Source of the DNA: Comamonas thiooxydans
GTDB lineage: Bacteria; Pseudomonadota; Gammaproteobacteria; Burkholderiales; Burkholderiaceae_C
Direction: 5' to 3'
NCBI RefSeq assembly: GCF_002157685.2
Contig: NZ_AP026738.1
Coordinates: 4,650,001-4,714,000, forward strand
Length of the DNA stretch: 64,000 bases
The stretch's first letter is position 1, and every line of letters begins with the position of its first letter. Of the stretch, positions 35,541 to 44,200 are shown one piece after another. The notes under the pieces were generated by a model that was given only the letters and a program-made list of their open reading frames with translations, was not told the origin of the DNA and did not search any database. The position numbers and the translations under genes are program-made.

Positions 35541-36254
35541 CCTTCATCTCCCACAGCATGAATACACGGCTCGCCAGACCCTGAGCGGCTCTGTCTTGCG
35601 TCGACCGCACCACGGCGCCCGGCATGCATGCCGTGCTCCCCGTTCCGGTGGACAGGGCCTGACCCGGCCCAGGCGCGCTCGGGCACCGGCATCAGGCCCG
35701 GCCCCGACCTTGCCGCTGCCATTCTTGCGAGCCTGCCCAGCATCATCAGCCGGACATGAAAAATGTCCGCTGTCAAGTCTTTGATGTAGACGGACAGTTC
35801 CGTAAAAGGTCTTATGGAATAACAGGTTAGTCCATATTTTGGTCGCTACGCATCCTTGCTGATTTGCGAGCTAGGTGCCACATAGGCGCTTTGCAGTGGC
35901 AAACGTAAGGATGTCTCAGCGAGCAAAGTCGCATCATCAAAGTTTCGGTCTATCACCATCTTCCTACAGAAGGCAGTTCGAGAAGGGCGTTTATCGTGTT
36001 TGCCCCCCCAATCTGCCAATCGATAGCTCGCACCGTCGAAGCCGATGATGCGGGCGATCCATTTCGATGTGGCACTTGCGCCTGCGTCCGGTGATGTTGG
36101 CCGCGTGTGTCCTGTGCCAATGGGATCGCGCCCATGGGGCGCTTGCGCAACGCGAAGGCTGAGGCGGGCGGTAGGATGCTCTCGAAGCGTTCGCCCCAAC
36201 GAGGTCTGCTTCTATGGGGCATGCCAGTGCAAGCGACTGCTGGAGGCGCAGTAA
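35541..36254. other. Gene-poor interval with no supported coding region
   Basis: About 0.7 kb between the dioxygenase terminator and the MTHFR-like gene. Open frames occur on both strands (longest about 117 codons on the minus strand at 35846-36199) but none shows family motifs, a convincing ribosome site or a coherent composition. Local GC varies sharply, with an AT-rich patch near 35.75-36.0 kb. It may be degenerate sequence at a join between two blocks. Confidence 0.5.
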
Positions 36255-37157
36255 TCACATGGGAGCCGTGTCGATGGGTTGTTCAGGCTCGGCACGCGAG
36301 CAGTACTGCTCTACCCACTTCACGGACTGAGCGATGCCTCCGAATGGAAAGAAATGCAGGCTCACCTTTCCATGTGCTTCGGTCAGGCGGGTGGTCAGAC
36401 GATCCACAAAGAGATCCGGGCCTGCTATGCCGAACAGCTTGCTGATCGAGATGCCGTACTTGGACAACATCGACGCGCATGCGCTAACGCCACACAAGGC
36501 GGCATAGCGCGCCAGCACCGCCACGCCTGCAGGGCCCGGCACGCCCACGCGTACGGGATGTTCGACGCCACGCCCGCGCAGGGCTTCCAGCCAGGCCAGC
36601 ACGATGTCGGCATCGAAGGCAAATTGCGTGACGATCAAGGGCGCCATGCCGCGCCCTTCGATGCAGCGACACTTGTGTTCGAGCACTTTCCAACGATCAG
36701 ATGTGCTCATGACCGGATGGCCCTCGGGATGGCCACCCACGCCGACCATCTGAATGCCCGAGCGCTCGAACACGCCTGATTCGATCAGTGAGGAGCTGTC
36801 GGCAAACGGCCCCAGCGGGGTGGACGGATCTCCAGCGATCACGAAGCAACGCTTGACGCCGGCTTCCGCGACCGCGCGCTGGATGAACGACTCCAGTTCT
36901 GCGAACGAGGCGATACGGCGTGCAGCGAGGTGAGGCATGGGCTCAAAGCCGAGTCCGCGAACGGCCTGCGCTGCGGCCAGTCGCGCGTCGTTGTCCTGGT
37001 TCGCCAGGTAGGGAATGGAAATGGTTGACCCGGGCAATACACGCGGCGCCGCTGCGGTCAGCGCAGAGATATCCTTCGCGTTGACCTCTAACGAATAGGC
37101 GTCGGTGATGTTGCCGATGGGCTTGGACTTGTCGGAATGAAGCAAGGGGCTTGCCAT
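36255..37157 (-). CDS. Methylenetetrahydrofolate reductase-like protein
   Basis: A TIM-barrel protein of the MTHFR (MetF) superfamily, about 300 residues from ATG 37157. A GTG at 37274, inside queH, would add 39 uncharacteristic residues. Motifs are NITDAYSLEVNAKD, FVIAGDPSTPLGPFADSSSL, GVGGHPEGHPV, VTQFAFDADIVLAWLEALRG and GVPGPAGVAVLARYA, all at the positions expected for FAD and folate binding. MetF reduces 5,10-methylene-THF to 5-methyl-THF. It follows metR and queH on the same strand and is probably in the MetR regulon, which ties it to methionine supply. It is a divergent paralogue, so its substrate may differ. Confidence 0.82.
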   Translation of the reverse strand: MASPLLHSDKSKPIGNITDAYSLEVNAKDISALTAAAPRVLPGSTISIPYLANQDNDARLAAAQAVRGLGFEPMPHLAARRIASFAELESFIQRAVAEAGVKRCFVIAGDPSTPLGPFADSSSLIESGVFERSGIQMVGVGGHPEGHPVMSTSDRWKVLEHKCRCIEGRGMAPLIVTQFAFDADIVLAWLEALRGRGVEHPVRVGVPGPAGVAVLARYAALCGVSACASMLSKYGISISKLFGIAGPDLFVDRLTTRLTEAHGKVSLHFFPFGGIAQSVKWVEQYCSRAEPEQPIDTAPM

Positions 37158-37248
37158 ATCTGGCGACTGTTGGGAGAGTTCCGACCCGCCAGCGCTGATC
37201 GGGTCGGTTGGAAGCCATGGAGCGGCATCGCTCACCCGGCAAGGCGCA

Positions 37249-37917
37249 TCAATCTTTGGGGGGCTGTTCGTCACCGTAGAACGTCACGCCGAGCTGGATG
37301 CGCTCGCGGCCGCTTTCCACGCGGTGGCGGTTCGTGTCGCGCAGCGAGTAGACGCAGCCGCAGTATTCCTGTTGGTAGAAGTTCTCGCGCTTGCTGATCT
37401 CGATCATGCGCGCCGAGCCGCCGCCCTTGCGCCAGTTGTATTCCCAGTACATCAGGCCAGAGTACTTGGCCGCCGCACGCACGCCGCAGTCATTGATCTG
37501 CTGCATGTTCTTCCAGCGCGAGATGCCCAGGGAACTGGTGATCACCGGAAAGCCGTGCTCATGCGCATACAGCGCCGTGCGCTCGAAACGCATGTCGAAG
37601 CACATGGTGCAGCGCACGCCGCGTTCGGGCTCGTGCTCCATGCCCTTGGCGCGCTCGAACCAGTTGTCCCGGTCGTAGTCCGCATCGACGAAGGGCACGC
37701 CGAACTGCTCCGCGAAGCGGATGTTCTCGTTCTTGCGCAGCTCGTATTCCTTGAGCGGATGAATGTTGGGGTTGTAGAAAAAGATGGTGTAGTCAATGCC
37801 CGAGGCCAGCATGGCCTCCATGACCTCGCCTGAGCACGGCGCGCAGCACGAATGCAGCAGCACCTTGTCGTGGCCTCCGGGCAGCGCAAGCGGTTTGCGT
37901 TCGACGGTAGTGTTCAT
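37249..37917 (-). CDS. queH: Epoxyqueuosine reductase QueH (DUF208)
   Basis: A 222-residue protein from ATG 37917. The N-terminal [19 protein letters not shown] has the adjacent Cys pair plus Cys (C24, C25, C28) of QueH, and further cysteines in [10 protein letters not shown] and [10 protein letters not shown] complete the metal and Fe-S ligands. QueH reduces epoxyqueuosine to queuosine, the last step in making the tRNA wobble base, replacing QueG. The start codon overlaps the metR stop (ATGA), so translation is coupled to a methionine regulator, an odd pairing. Open sequence upstream in the same frame is not coding. Confidence 0.9.
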   Translation of the reverse strand: MNTTVERKPLALPGGHDKVLLHSCCAPCSGEVMEAMLASGIDYTIFFYNPNIHPLKEYELRKNENIRFAEQFGVPFVDADYDRDNWFERAKGMEHEPERGVRCTMCFDMRFERTALYAHEHGFPVITSSLGISRWKNMQQINDCGVRAAAKYSGLMYWEYNWRKGGGSARMIEISKRENFYQQEYCGCVYSLRDTNRHRVESGRERIQLGVTFYGDEQPPKD

Positions 37918-38843
37918 CTCTTGGTTCCTTGGGCAATGGCGGTGTCGGTGGCGGCGGCAGTTGCAGGCTGGCGGGCCAGTTCGACGAAGGCCCGCACGTA
38001 GTCGATGGCCGTATCCGCCTCGCGTGCGCCCAGGAAGATCTGCTTGGCAATACCGCGCGCGCCCAGCCGCACAGGCACCACGTCCATCCTGGCCGCATAT
38101 TCCTCGACCAGCCAGCGCGGCAGCGCGGCCACGCCGCGGCCGCTGGCCACCATCTGCACCATGATGTCGGTGGTTTCGATGGCTTTGTGGCGCTTGGGCG
38201 TCACGCCGGCCGGCAACAGGAACTGGCTGTAGATGTCCAAACGTTCGATGTCCACGGGGTAACTGATGAGCACTTCCCGGGTCAACTGCTGGGGCTTCAC
38301 GTAGGCCGCTGAAGCCAGGGGGTGGTCTTTGGCCACGACCAGCACCTGCTCGTAGTCGAACACGGGCTCGAACTTCAGCCCCGGCTTGAACAGCGGGTCG
38401 GGCGTGACCAGCAGGTCGATCTCGTAACCGAAGAGCGCGCCGATCCCGCCGAACTGGAACTTCTGCTTGACGTCCACTTCGACATCGGGCCAAGACGCCA
38501 GATAAGGCGCAACGATTTTGAGCAGCCACTGGTAGCAAGGGTGGCATTCCATGCCGATGCGCAGCGCACCGCGCTCGCCCTGCGCGAACTGACCCAGGCG
38601 CTCCTCGGCCAAGTCCAGCTGCGGCAGCACTCGGTTGGCCACCGCCAGCAGGTACTGGCCTGCCTGCGTCAACCGCAGGCTGCGGCCCTCGCGCAGCCAG
38701 ATGTCGGTGCCCAGTTGCTGCTCCAGTTTCTTCATGCTGTGGCTCAGGGCCGACTGGGTCAGGTTCAGCACGCCCGCGGCGGCCGTCAACGACCCTTGCT
38801 TCTCGACCTGCTGAACGATGCTGAGGTGGATGCGCTCAAGCAT
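37914..38843 (-). CDS. metR: LysR family methionine regulator MetR
   Basis: A 309-residue LysR protein very close to enterobacterial MetR in key stretches: [91 protein letters not shown] and [18 protein letters not shown]. MetR is a homocysteine-responsive activator of methionine synthase genes. It is divergent from the FMN reductase-mesX-mesD set across 95 bases that contain a perfect MetR box, and it heads its own transcript with queH and an MTHFR-like gene. Confidence 0.93.
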   Translation of the reverse strand: MLERIHLSIVQQVEKQGSLTAAAGVLNLTQSALSHSMKKLEQQLGTDIWLREGRSLRLTQAGQYLLAVANRVLPQLDLAEERLGQFAQGERGALRIGMECHPCYQWLLKIVAPYLASWPDVEVDVKQKFQFGGIGALFGYEIDLLVTPDPLFKPGLKFEPVFDYEQVLVVAKDHPLASAAYVKPQQLTREVLISYPVDIERLDIYSQFLLPAGVTPKRHKAIETTDIMVQMVASGRGVAALPRWLVEEYAARMDVVPVRLGARGIAKQIFLGAREADTAIDYVRAFVELARQPATAAATDTAIAQGTKR

Positions 38844-38847
38844 TCAA

Positions 38848-38860
38848 TGAATCTCATTCA
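38848..38860. promoter_or_regulatory. MetR box (TGAA-N5-TTCA)
   Basis: TGAA-TCTCA-TTCA, an exact match to the known MetR consensus TGAANNNNNTTCA. It lies 5 bases upstream of the metR start and about 80 bases upstream of the divergent FMN reductase. The second half of the intergenic region also holds TGAA and TTCA elements with wider spacing. It suggests autoregulation of metR and activation of mesXD. Confidence 0.75.
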
Positions 38861-38938
38861 TGGATTTGTGAAATAAGACCATTTTACTTCATTGACATAC
38901 ATCAATAGCATTCACACCCATTGTTCGGTTGCAGCCCT

Positions 38939-39532
38939 ATGAAAGCAAAAATGACACGTCCACTTCGGGTAGTAGCGGTTTCCGGCGGGCTGCAGCGCCC
39001 CTCCAAGGCTGCGGCCCTGGCAGAGCACCTGCTGGATCTGATCGCCGACGAAATTCCGTGCCACCAACATCTGGTCGAACTGGGCCAGCTCGCGCCGCAG
39101 CTGGCCGGTGCGGTCTGGCGGTCTCAACTGCCCGACACGGTGGAGCGGGAGCTGGCGGCGGTCGAGCAGGCGGATGTCCTGGTGGTGGCAACACCGGTCT
39201 ACCGCGGCTCCTACACGGGACTGTTCAAGCACTTCTTCGACTTCATTGACCAGGACGCATTGATCGACAAGCCCGTCTTGTTGGCGGCCACCGGCGGCAG
39301 CGAGCGCCATGCCCTGGTGATCGACCACCAGCTGCGGCCGCTGTTCAGCTTTTTTCAGGTACGCACCTTGCCGCTGGGCGTCTATGCCACCGACAAGGAC
39401 TTCGTGGATTACAGCCTGCGGGACGAGGCCTTGATCGAGCGGGCCAGGCTGGCGGTTCAACGGGCGTTGCCACTCGTCGAACTGACGCGCCGCACCAATC
39501 CCTTGCGCGCCGACGAAATGGCCCTGGCCTGA
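38939..39532 (+). CDS. NADPH-dependent FMN reductase (MsuE/SsuE-like)
   Basis: A 197-residue flavodoxin-like reductase from ATG 38939; ATG 38951 is an alternative. The FMN phosphate motif is in the N-terminal VVAVSGGLQRPSKAAALAEHL. The flavin ring loop is VVATPVYRGSYTGLFKHFFD, and GGSERHALVIDHQLRPLFSF is typical of MsuE. It supplies reduced flavin to oxygen-using partners in the cytosol. Standing 42 bases before mesX-mesD, it may deliver reduced flavin for the oxygen-dependent methionine synthase (inference). Confidence 0.87.
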   Translation: MKAKMTRPLRVVAVSGGLQRPSKAAALAEHLLDLIADEIPCHQHLVELGQLAPQLAGAVWRSQLPDTVERELAAVEQADVLVVATPVYRGSYTGLFKHFFDFIDQDALIDKPVLLAATGGSERHALVIDHQLRPLFSFFQVRTLPLGVYATDKDFVDYSLRDEALIERARLAVQRALPLVELTRRTNPLRADEMALA

Positions 39533-39574
39533 AGCAGCCATCGTCTTATTTCAAAAACATCAAACCCCATCGCC

Positions 39575-40558
39575 ATGCACGAAGAATTTCGCTTTGACCT
39601 CAAGAGCATCCGCTTCGATGAGAACTACGAGCCATCGGACAACACGCGCATCACCACCAACTTTGCCAACCTGGCCCGTGGAAAGAGCCGGCAGCAGAAC
39701 CTGCGCAACACCCTTCGGATGATCGACAACCGCTTCAATGAGCTGGCGCATTGGGACAATCCGGCGGGAGATCGCTACGCCGTCGAACTCGAGATCATTT
39801 CTGTCGAGATGAACATCGATGCCCAAAGCAGCGATGGTGCATTTCCGTTGATCGAGATACTGAAGACCCACATCATCGACAAGCGGGCGAACAGGCGCAT
39901 CGATGGCATTGTGGGAAACAACTTCTCCTCCTACGTACGCGACTACGACTTCAGCGTCCTGCTTCCAGAGTACAACGCCCATCGCGCGGAGTTCAGCACT
40001 CCGGATGATTTTGGCGATTTGCATGGAAAGCTGTTCAGGAAATTTGCCAACTCGAGCGTGTACAGAGAGCGCTTTGGCAAGCCGCCTGTCATCTGCATCA
40101 GCGCCTCGACCAGCAAGACCTACCGGCAGACCGACAACCGGCACCCAATACTGGGCATCGAGTACCAGCAGAATGAACTGTCGTCGACCGACCAGTATTT
40201 CGCCAAGATGGGGATGCAAGTGCGCTTCTTCATGCCACCGAATGGCGTTGCCCCATTAGCTTTCTACTTTCACGGCGACCTGCTGGGCGACTACACGAAT
40301 CTCGAGTTGATCGGCACCATCAGCACGATGGAGACCTTTCAAAAGATCTACCGCCCGGAAATCTACAACGCCAATGCTGCGGCGGGCAATATCTATCAGC
40401 CAAGCCTGAAAAATCAGGATTACTCGTCAACGCAAATCGTCTATGACCGGGAAGAACGCAGCCAGTTGGCCGTCAAGCAGGGGAAATTTGCGGAGGAGCA
40501 CTTCATCAAGCCGTACAAGAACGTGCTTGAGCAATGGGCTGCCAGCTGCGCACTCTGA
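39575..40558 (+). CDS. mesX: MesX (DUF1852), accessory to methionine synthase MesD
   Basis: A 327-residue protein beginning MHEEFRFDLKSIRFDENYEP and containing NTRITTNFANLARGKSRQQN, FPLIEILKTHIIDKR, ISASTSKTYRQTDNRHPILG and QPSLKNQDYSSTQIVYDREE, which I recognise as DUF1852. From published fitness work on folate-independent methionine synthases (recalled, not checked), DUF1852 proteins were named MesX and are needed, with oxygen, for activity of the neighbouring MesD. No catalytic motif is obvious. The gene lies between an FMN reductase and mesD in one direction with short gaps. Confidence 0.88.
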   Translation: MHEEFRFDLKSIRFDENYEPSDNTRITTNFANLARGKSRQQNLRNTLRMIDNRFNELAHWDNPAGDRYAVELEIISVEMNIDAQSSDGAFPLIEILKTHIIDKRANRRIDGIVGNNFSSYVRDYDFSVLLPEYNAHRAEFSTPDDFGDLHGKLFRKFANSSVYRERFGKPPVICISASTSKTYRQTDNRHPILGIEYQQNELSSTDQYFAKMGMQVRFFMPPNGVAPLAFYFHGDLLGDYTNLELIGTISTMETFQKIYRPEIYNANAAAGNIYQPSLKNQDYSSTQIVYDREERSQLAVKQGKFAEEHFIKPYKNVLEQWAASCAL

Positions 40559-40648
40559 CCCTTCAAAAATACACAGACCATTTTTCACCCGGGCATAGCG
40601 GCCCGAAGTACGCTCGCCGCACCCATTTTTCTTTAAAGGACTTCTCGG

Positions 40649-41686
40649 ATGTTTGAAACCTCCATCGCCGGCAGCCTGCCCAAACCTGCTTGGCTGGCTG
40701 AAACCAACAAGCTCTGGCCCCAGTGGAGGGCCGAAGGCGATGCACTGCTCCAGGCGAAAGCCGATGCGACCCTGCTGTGGATCAAGGCCCAGGAAGACGC
40801 AGGCCTGGACATCGTGTGCGACGGCGAGCAATCGCGCCAGCATTTCGTGCATGGTTTCCTCGAACAGGTCGAGGGCATCGACTTCGAGAACAAGGTGAAG
40901 ATGGGCATCCGCGACAACCGCTACGACGCGATGGTGCCGCAGGTGGTCTCAAGCCTGCGCCTGAAGGGCCGTGTGCATGCATTCGAGGCGCAGCTGGCGC
41001 GTGCGCACACGAAGAAGAAGCTCAAGTTCACCCTGCCCGGCCCCATGACCATCGTCGACACCGTGGCAGACCGCTTCTACGGCGGAGACACCGAAGGAAG
41101 GGTCAAGATGGCCTTCGCGTTTGCGGAACTGCTCAACCAGGAAGCGCTCGCGCTGCAAGCCGACGGCGTGGACATCATCCAGTTCGATGAACCCGCCTTC
41201 AATGTCTACATGAAGGATGCCGCCGACTGGGGCGTGCAGGCGCTTGAGCGCGCGGCGCAGGGTTTGACCTGTACCACGGCGGTGCACATCTGCTACGGCT
41301 ACGGCATCAAGGCCAATACCGACTGGAAGAGCACCCTGGGCGACGAATGGCGCCAGTACGAGGCGGTGTTTCCCGCGCTGGCCAAGAGCCGCATCGACCA
41401 GGTGAGCCTGGAGTGCATCCACTCCCATGTGCCGCCCGACCTGATGAAGCTGCTGGCCGGCAAGGACGTGATGGTTGGCGTGATCGATGTGGCCAGCGAC
41501 GTGGTCGAGACCCCCGAGGAAGTGGCCGACACCATCGGCCGGGCGCTGGAGTTCGTGCCGAAGGAGCGGCTGTTCCCATGTACCAATTGCGGCCTGGCAC
41601 CGATGGGGCGGGACGTGGCGTGGCGCAAGCTGCAAGCGCTGGCAGAAGGCACGAAGCTGGCCAAGGAGCGGTTCGCCGCGGCTTGA
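40649..41686 (+). CDS. mesD: MesD, core-MetE-type folate-independent methionine synthase
   Basis: A 345-residue protein corresponding to the C-terminal catalytic barrel of MetE. The zinc ligands are all present: H213 and C215 (AVHICYGYG), E255 (VSLECIHSH) and C314 (CTNCGLAPM). IQFDEPAFNVY carries the homocysteine-binding Asp. The N-terminal folate-binding half of MetE (about 400 residues) is absent, as in MesA-MesD. With MesX upstream this is the MesD type. It methylates homocysteine to methionine; the methyl donor of MesD is unknown to me. AAAGGA precedes the ATG. Confidence 0.9.
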   Translation: MFETSIAGSLPKPAWLAETNKLWPQWRAEGDALLQAKADATLLWIKAQEDAGLDIVCDGEQSRQHFVHGFLEQVEGIDFENKVKMGIRDNRYDAMVPQVVSSLRLKGRVHAFEAQLARAHTKKKLKFTLPGPMTIVDTVADRFYGGDTEGRVKMAFAFAELLNQEALALQADGVDIIQFDEPAFNVYMKDAADWGVQALERAAQGLTCTTAVHICYGYGIKANTDWKSTLGDEWRQYEAVFPALAKSRIDQVSLECIHSHVPPDLMKLLAGKDVMVGVIDVASDVVETPEEVADTIGRALEFVPKERLFPCTNCGLAPMGRDVAWRKLQALAEGTKLAKERFAAA

Positions 41687-41928
41687 AGTTCACCGGCTAG
41701 TAGCGACCAGCCATCCTGGTCGAGCCGCCGTCGGCGGCGCGACATATCCAACGCATGTATCACGTCGGCAGGCCCGACGAACTTCACCAGCGAGTCACGC
41801 GCCGCTTTCACTCTATCCATGATGATTGTGGTCGCGCGATGCCCGAGGTTGCTTACAGATACTAGGCGGGCAGTAGGTCCAAGCGATCAGATCTGAGGCT
41901 TGAATCGCCCCCGGCCCTCAGACTGGGT

Positions 41929-42183
41929 CTACTTCCCTTTAGCAATGGTGATGGCGAGCCTGCCGAAGTCATTCCCCCCAGGAGCTTCCAGATCCAGTCC
42001 GTTATCAAATAGCGGCCCGACATAGGGAGCCTTGGTACACACGTCAGTATTCAGCTCTTGCGGCGAGGGGCGCATTGCTGCGAGCATCCCGACCACCACC
42101 GCCACAAATGCTACTGCGGACATGGCATACCGGGCAGGGTATCTCCTTCGGATTTTCAACGCTTCTCGCATGCGCCGACTCAT
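41929..42183 (-). CDS. Hypothetical single-helix membrane protein
   Basis: An 84-residue frame from ATG 42183. The basic N-terminus (MSRRMREALKIRRRYPARY) precedes one strong membrane helix (SAVAFVAVVVGMLAAM). The tail contains a single Cys (NTDVCTKAPYVGPLFDN). No family is recognised. It lies between mesD and the dihaem cytochrome gene, on the cytochrome strand, 100 bases downstream of that gene. The positive-then-hydrophobic pattern supports a real protein, but length and lack of a clear ribosome site leave doubt. The 240 bases between it and mesD hold no firm gene. Confidence 0.4.
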   Translation of the reverse strand: MSRRMREALKIRRRYPARYAMSAVAFVAVVVGMLAAMRPSPQELNTDVCTKAPYVGPLFDNGLDLEAPGGNDFGRLAITIAKGK

Positions 42184-42284
42184 CCAAACCCTTTTGCGCG
42201 CATGCGGAGCGGGCCGTACTCGGTGCGTGACCATGATCCGATCGGGCAGACCCGTTCTGTAATGTGCGACGACTGCCAGCATGT

Positions 42285-42956
42285 TCACCTGCTCTTTCCC
42301 ACGATGTAGTCGACAACCTTCTTGATGTCCTCATCGGAGCAGTCTGAGCAGCCCCCGCGTGCGGGCATGGCATTTAAACCCTTGATCGCATGCTCCAGCA
42401 GCTTGTCGCTGCCTTGCGCGATTCGGGCGCTCCACGCAGCCTTGTCTCCGACCTTGGGCGCACCTGCAACGCCGCTGGCGTGGCACGCTGCGCAGCTCGC
42501 GTTGTAGACCGCGTCCGCGGATCGTGGCACAGCCGGAGCAGCAGGCGCCTCGGCCACAGCCACGCTCGCCACAGGCTTGATCCGCTCGTTGGTCTCGATC
42601 ACCGAAGCCAGCGTCTCACCGCGCGCGTTCTTCACCGCCAGATGGAAATAGGTGGCGATATTCACCATGTCCGTATCGCTCAGCGGCTTGACCATAGCGA
42701 CCATCGTCGGATCTTGCCGCTGACCGTTGCGGTAGGCCTGCATCGCCTTGATCAGGTAGGCGCGGTCCTGCCCCGCGAGATGTGGCGTGCCGCTGATCTT
42801 GGACACGCCGTTCTCGCCATGGCAGGCGAAGCAGACCTGCGCCCGCTTCTTGCCCGCTGCGATGTCGGGAAGCTGTGCCGACGCGGTGGAAGCCAGTCCC
42901 AGCCAAGCGGCCACGAATATGAGGGCCGTGGTGGCCCGCCGTGCAATCGTTGTCAT
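42285..42956 (-). CDS. Exported dihaem c-type cytochrome
   Basis: A 223-residue periplasmic cytochrome. ATG 42956 follows GCAGGAGACTCACA. The signal peptide ends near TASA-QLP. Haem site 1 is C42-FA-C45-H46 (VCFACHGENG) and haem site 2 is C155-AA-C158-H159 (SCAACHASG). A further Cys pair, C203-SD-C206, near the C-terminus could bind metal or form a disulfide. An Ala/Pro-rich linker joins the two cytochrome domains, a cytochrome c4 or CccA-like layout. As the last gene of the oxidoreductase operon it is the likely electron carrier for the membrane subunits. Confidence 0.92.
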   Translation of the reverse strand: MTTIARRATTALIFVAAWLGLASTASAQLPDIAAGKKRAQVCFACHGENGVSKISGTPHLAGQDRAYLIKAMQAYRNGQRQDPTMVAMVKPLSDTDMVNIATYFHLAVKNARGETLASVIETNERIKPVASVAVAEAPAAPAVPRSADAVYNASCAACHASGVAGAPKVGDKAAWSARIAQGSDKLLEHAIKGLNAMPARGGCSDCSDEDIKKVVDYIVGKSR

Positions 42957-42972
42957 TGTGAGTCTCCTGCGT

Positions 42973-44196
42973 TCAAAGGGTGAAGGCGTTGCGCATCCAA
43001 ATCGTGATGCCGTACGCGAAAAAGACCGTGATCCACACGCCCAGCACCGCCACTGCGGCGGTTCCCAGGCGCGCGACGCCACGCTCGGCGGTGTACAGGC
43101 CCTGCACGCGGCCGGCGCGGTAAATGGTGGTGAGAAAGAAGCCGCCCACCAGACCACCCACGCCAATGAAGGTGGAGAAGAACAGGACCATGGACGGCCA
43201 GTCGGCATGCACGGTGTAGTCCGTGATGTCGTAGCCAAAGGGCAGCATGTAGCGGATGCGGATCAGCTCTCGCCACACGGCCAGCACCCCGAGCACGCCC
43301 AGGCCGGCCAGCATCGGGAGATAGCCGTGCACCTGCAGGCCTCGGCGCTGCACCCACCAGGCCAGTGCCAGCAGCGAAGCTCCGAGCGCCCATCCCACCG
43401 GGTGCCAGCTCAGCCGGGTACTGGCCGGATGCACGAACTGCCAGGCCAGCAGCAGCACGAACGAGATCACCAGGCCCCGCATGGCCAACCGATGGCCGAG
43501 GCTGCGCGCGAGCGCGAGGTACTCGGGTGCTCGATCCGGCCGACCACGGAAGTAGTCCGCGTAGGCCATGAGGTACAACCCCAACGCCGGCAGTGACAGG
43601 CTGATGATGAACAGGTAGCGCGGCCACTGGATGGCGTGCAGCGTGGCACCCCGGCTGTCCACCACCCCGCCCGGCGCGTACCAGTTCATCCACTGATCCG
43701 GCAGCAGCGACTGGTAGGCCAGCACATGCATGATCAGGCCGTCGAGCAGGAACAACCCCAAGCCAACCAACGCAAACACACCCAGCCGCTTTTTCGCTCC
43801 CTCGTGGTTGCTGTAGTAGAAAACGAACCACGAGCAATAACCGATGATCAGCGTGAAGATGAACGCGATCAGCCAGCGCGCCGACAGCACGCTGGCGGTG
43901 TACCACTGCGGGTCGTAGATGACCTGGGTGAACAGCAGCGGCGCGACGCCCAGCACGATCAGCAGCGAGACCCCGACCTTGGCGGCCTTGGTCATCGCCA
44001 TCGAGAGCTGCTCCCAGTGCGTGCCGGGAGCGCGCTTGCAGAAAGCATAGATCGCGAACGCAGCCGTGCCCAGCGTCATGTGGACGAAGGCGATGTGGAA
44101 GAGCCAGGTGACGATCATCAGCACCTGGAAGATGACCGGGTGGGACGGTATGCCCGCCGGATCGCGCATGGCATGCAGAACGGTCCCGATGTCCAT
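42973..44196 (-). CDS. Polytopic bd-superfamily-like membrane protein (no haem c domain)
   Basis: A 407-residue integral membrane protein with about nine predicted helices. The N-terminal region FHIAFVHMTLGTAAFAIYAF places histidines at the end of helix 1, reminiscent of the haem-ligand region of CydA, and HVLAYQSLLPD and HAIQWPRYLF supply more histidines. It ends with a helix IWMRNAFTL. It lies 4 bases after the stop of the c-haem partner, so the two are co-translated and probably form a heterodimer. No copper-binding oxidase motif is seen. Assignment to the cytochrome bd superfamily rests on pattern only. Confidence 0.7.
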   Translation of the reverse strand: MDIGTVLHAMRDPAGIPSHPVIFQVLMIVTWLFHIAFVHMTLGTAAFAIYAFCKRAPGTHWEQLSMAMTKAAKVGVSLLIVLGVAPLLFTQVIYDPQWYTASVLSARWLIAFIFTLIIGYCSWFVFYYSNHEGAKKRLGVFALVGLGLFLLDGLIMHVLAYQSLLPDQWMNWYAPGGVVDSRGATLHAIQWPRYLFIISLSLPALGLYLMAYADYFRGRPDRAPEYLALARSLGHRLAMRGLVISFVLLLAWQFVHPASTRLSWHPVGWALGASLLALAWWVQRRGLQVHGYLPMLAGLGVLGVLAVWRELIRIRYMLPFGYDITDYTVHADWPSMVLFFSTFIGVGGLVGGFFLTTIYRAGRVQGLYTAERGVARLGTAAVAVLGVWITVFFAYGITIWMRNAFTL

Positions 44197-44200
44197 GGTC

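Noticed and set aside
35846..36199. 117-codon minus-strand frame in the gene-poor interval
   Set aside because: No motif, no ribosome site, no operon partner; neighbouring frames are equally open.
37249..38547. Extended 432-residue version of QueH
   Set aside because: The N-terminal 210 residues are metR read in another frame; the family start is at ATG 37917 with the CCAPC motif at the usual place.
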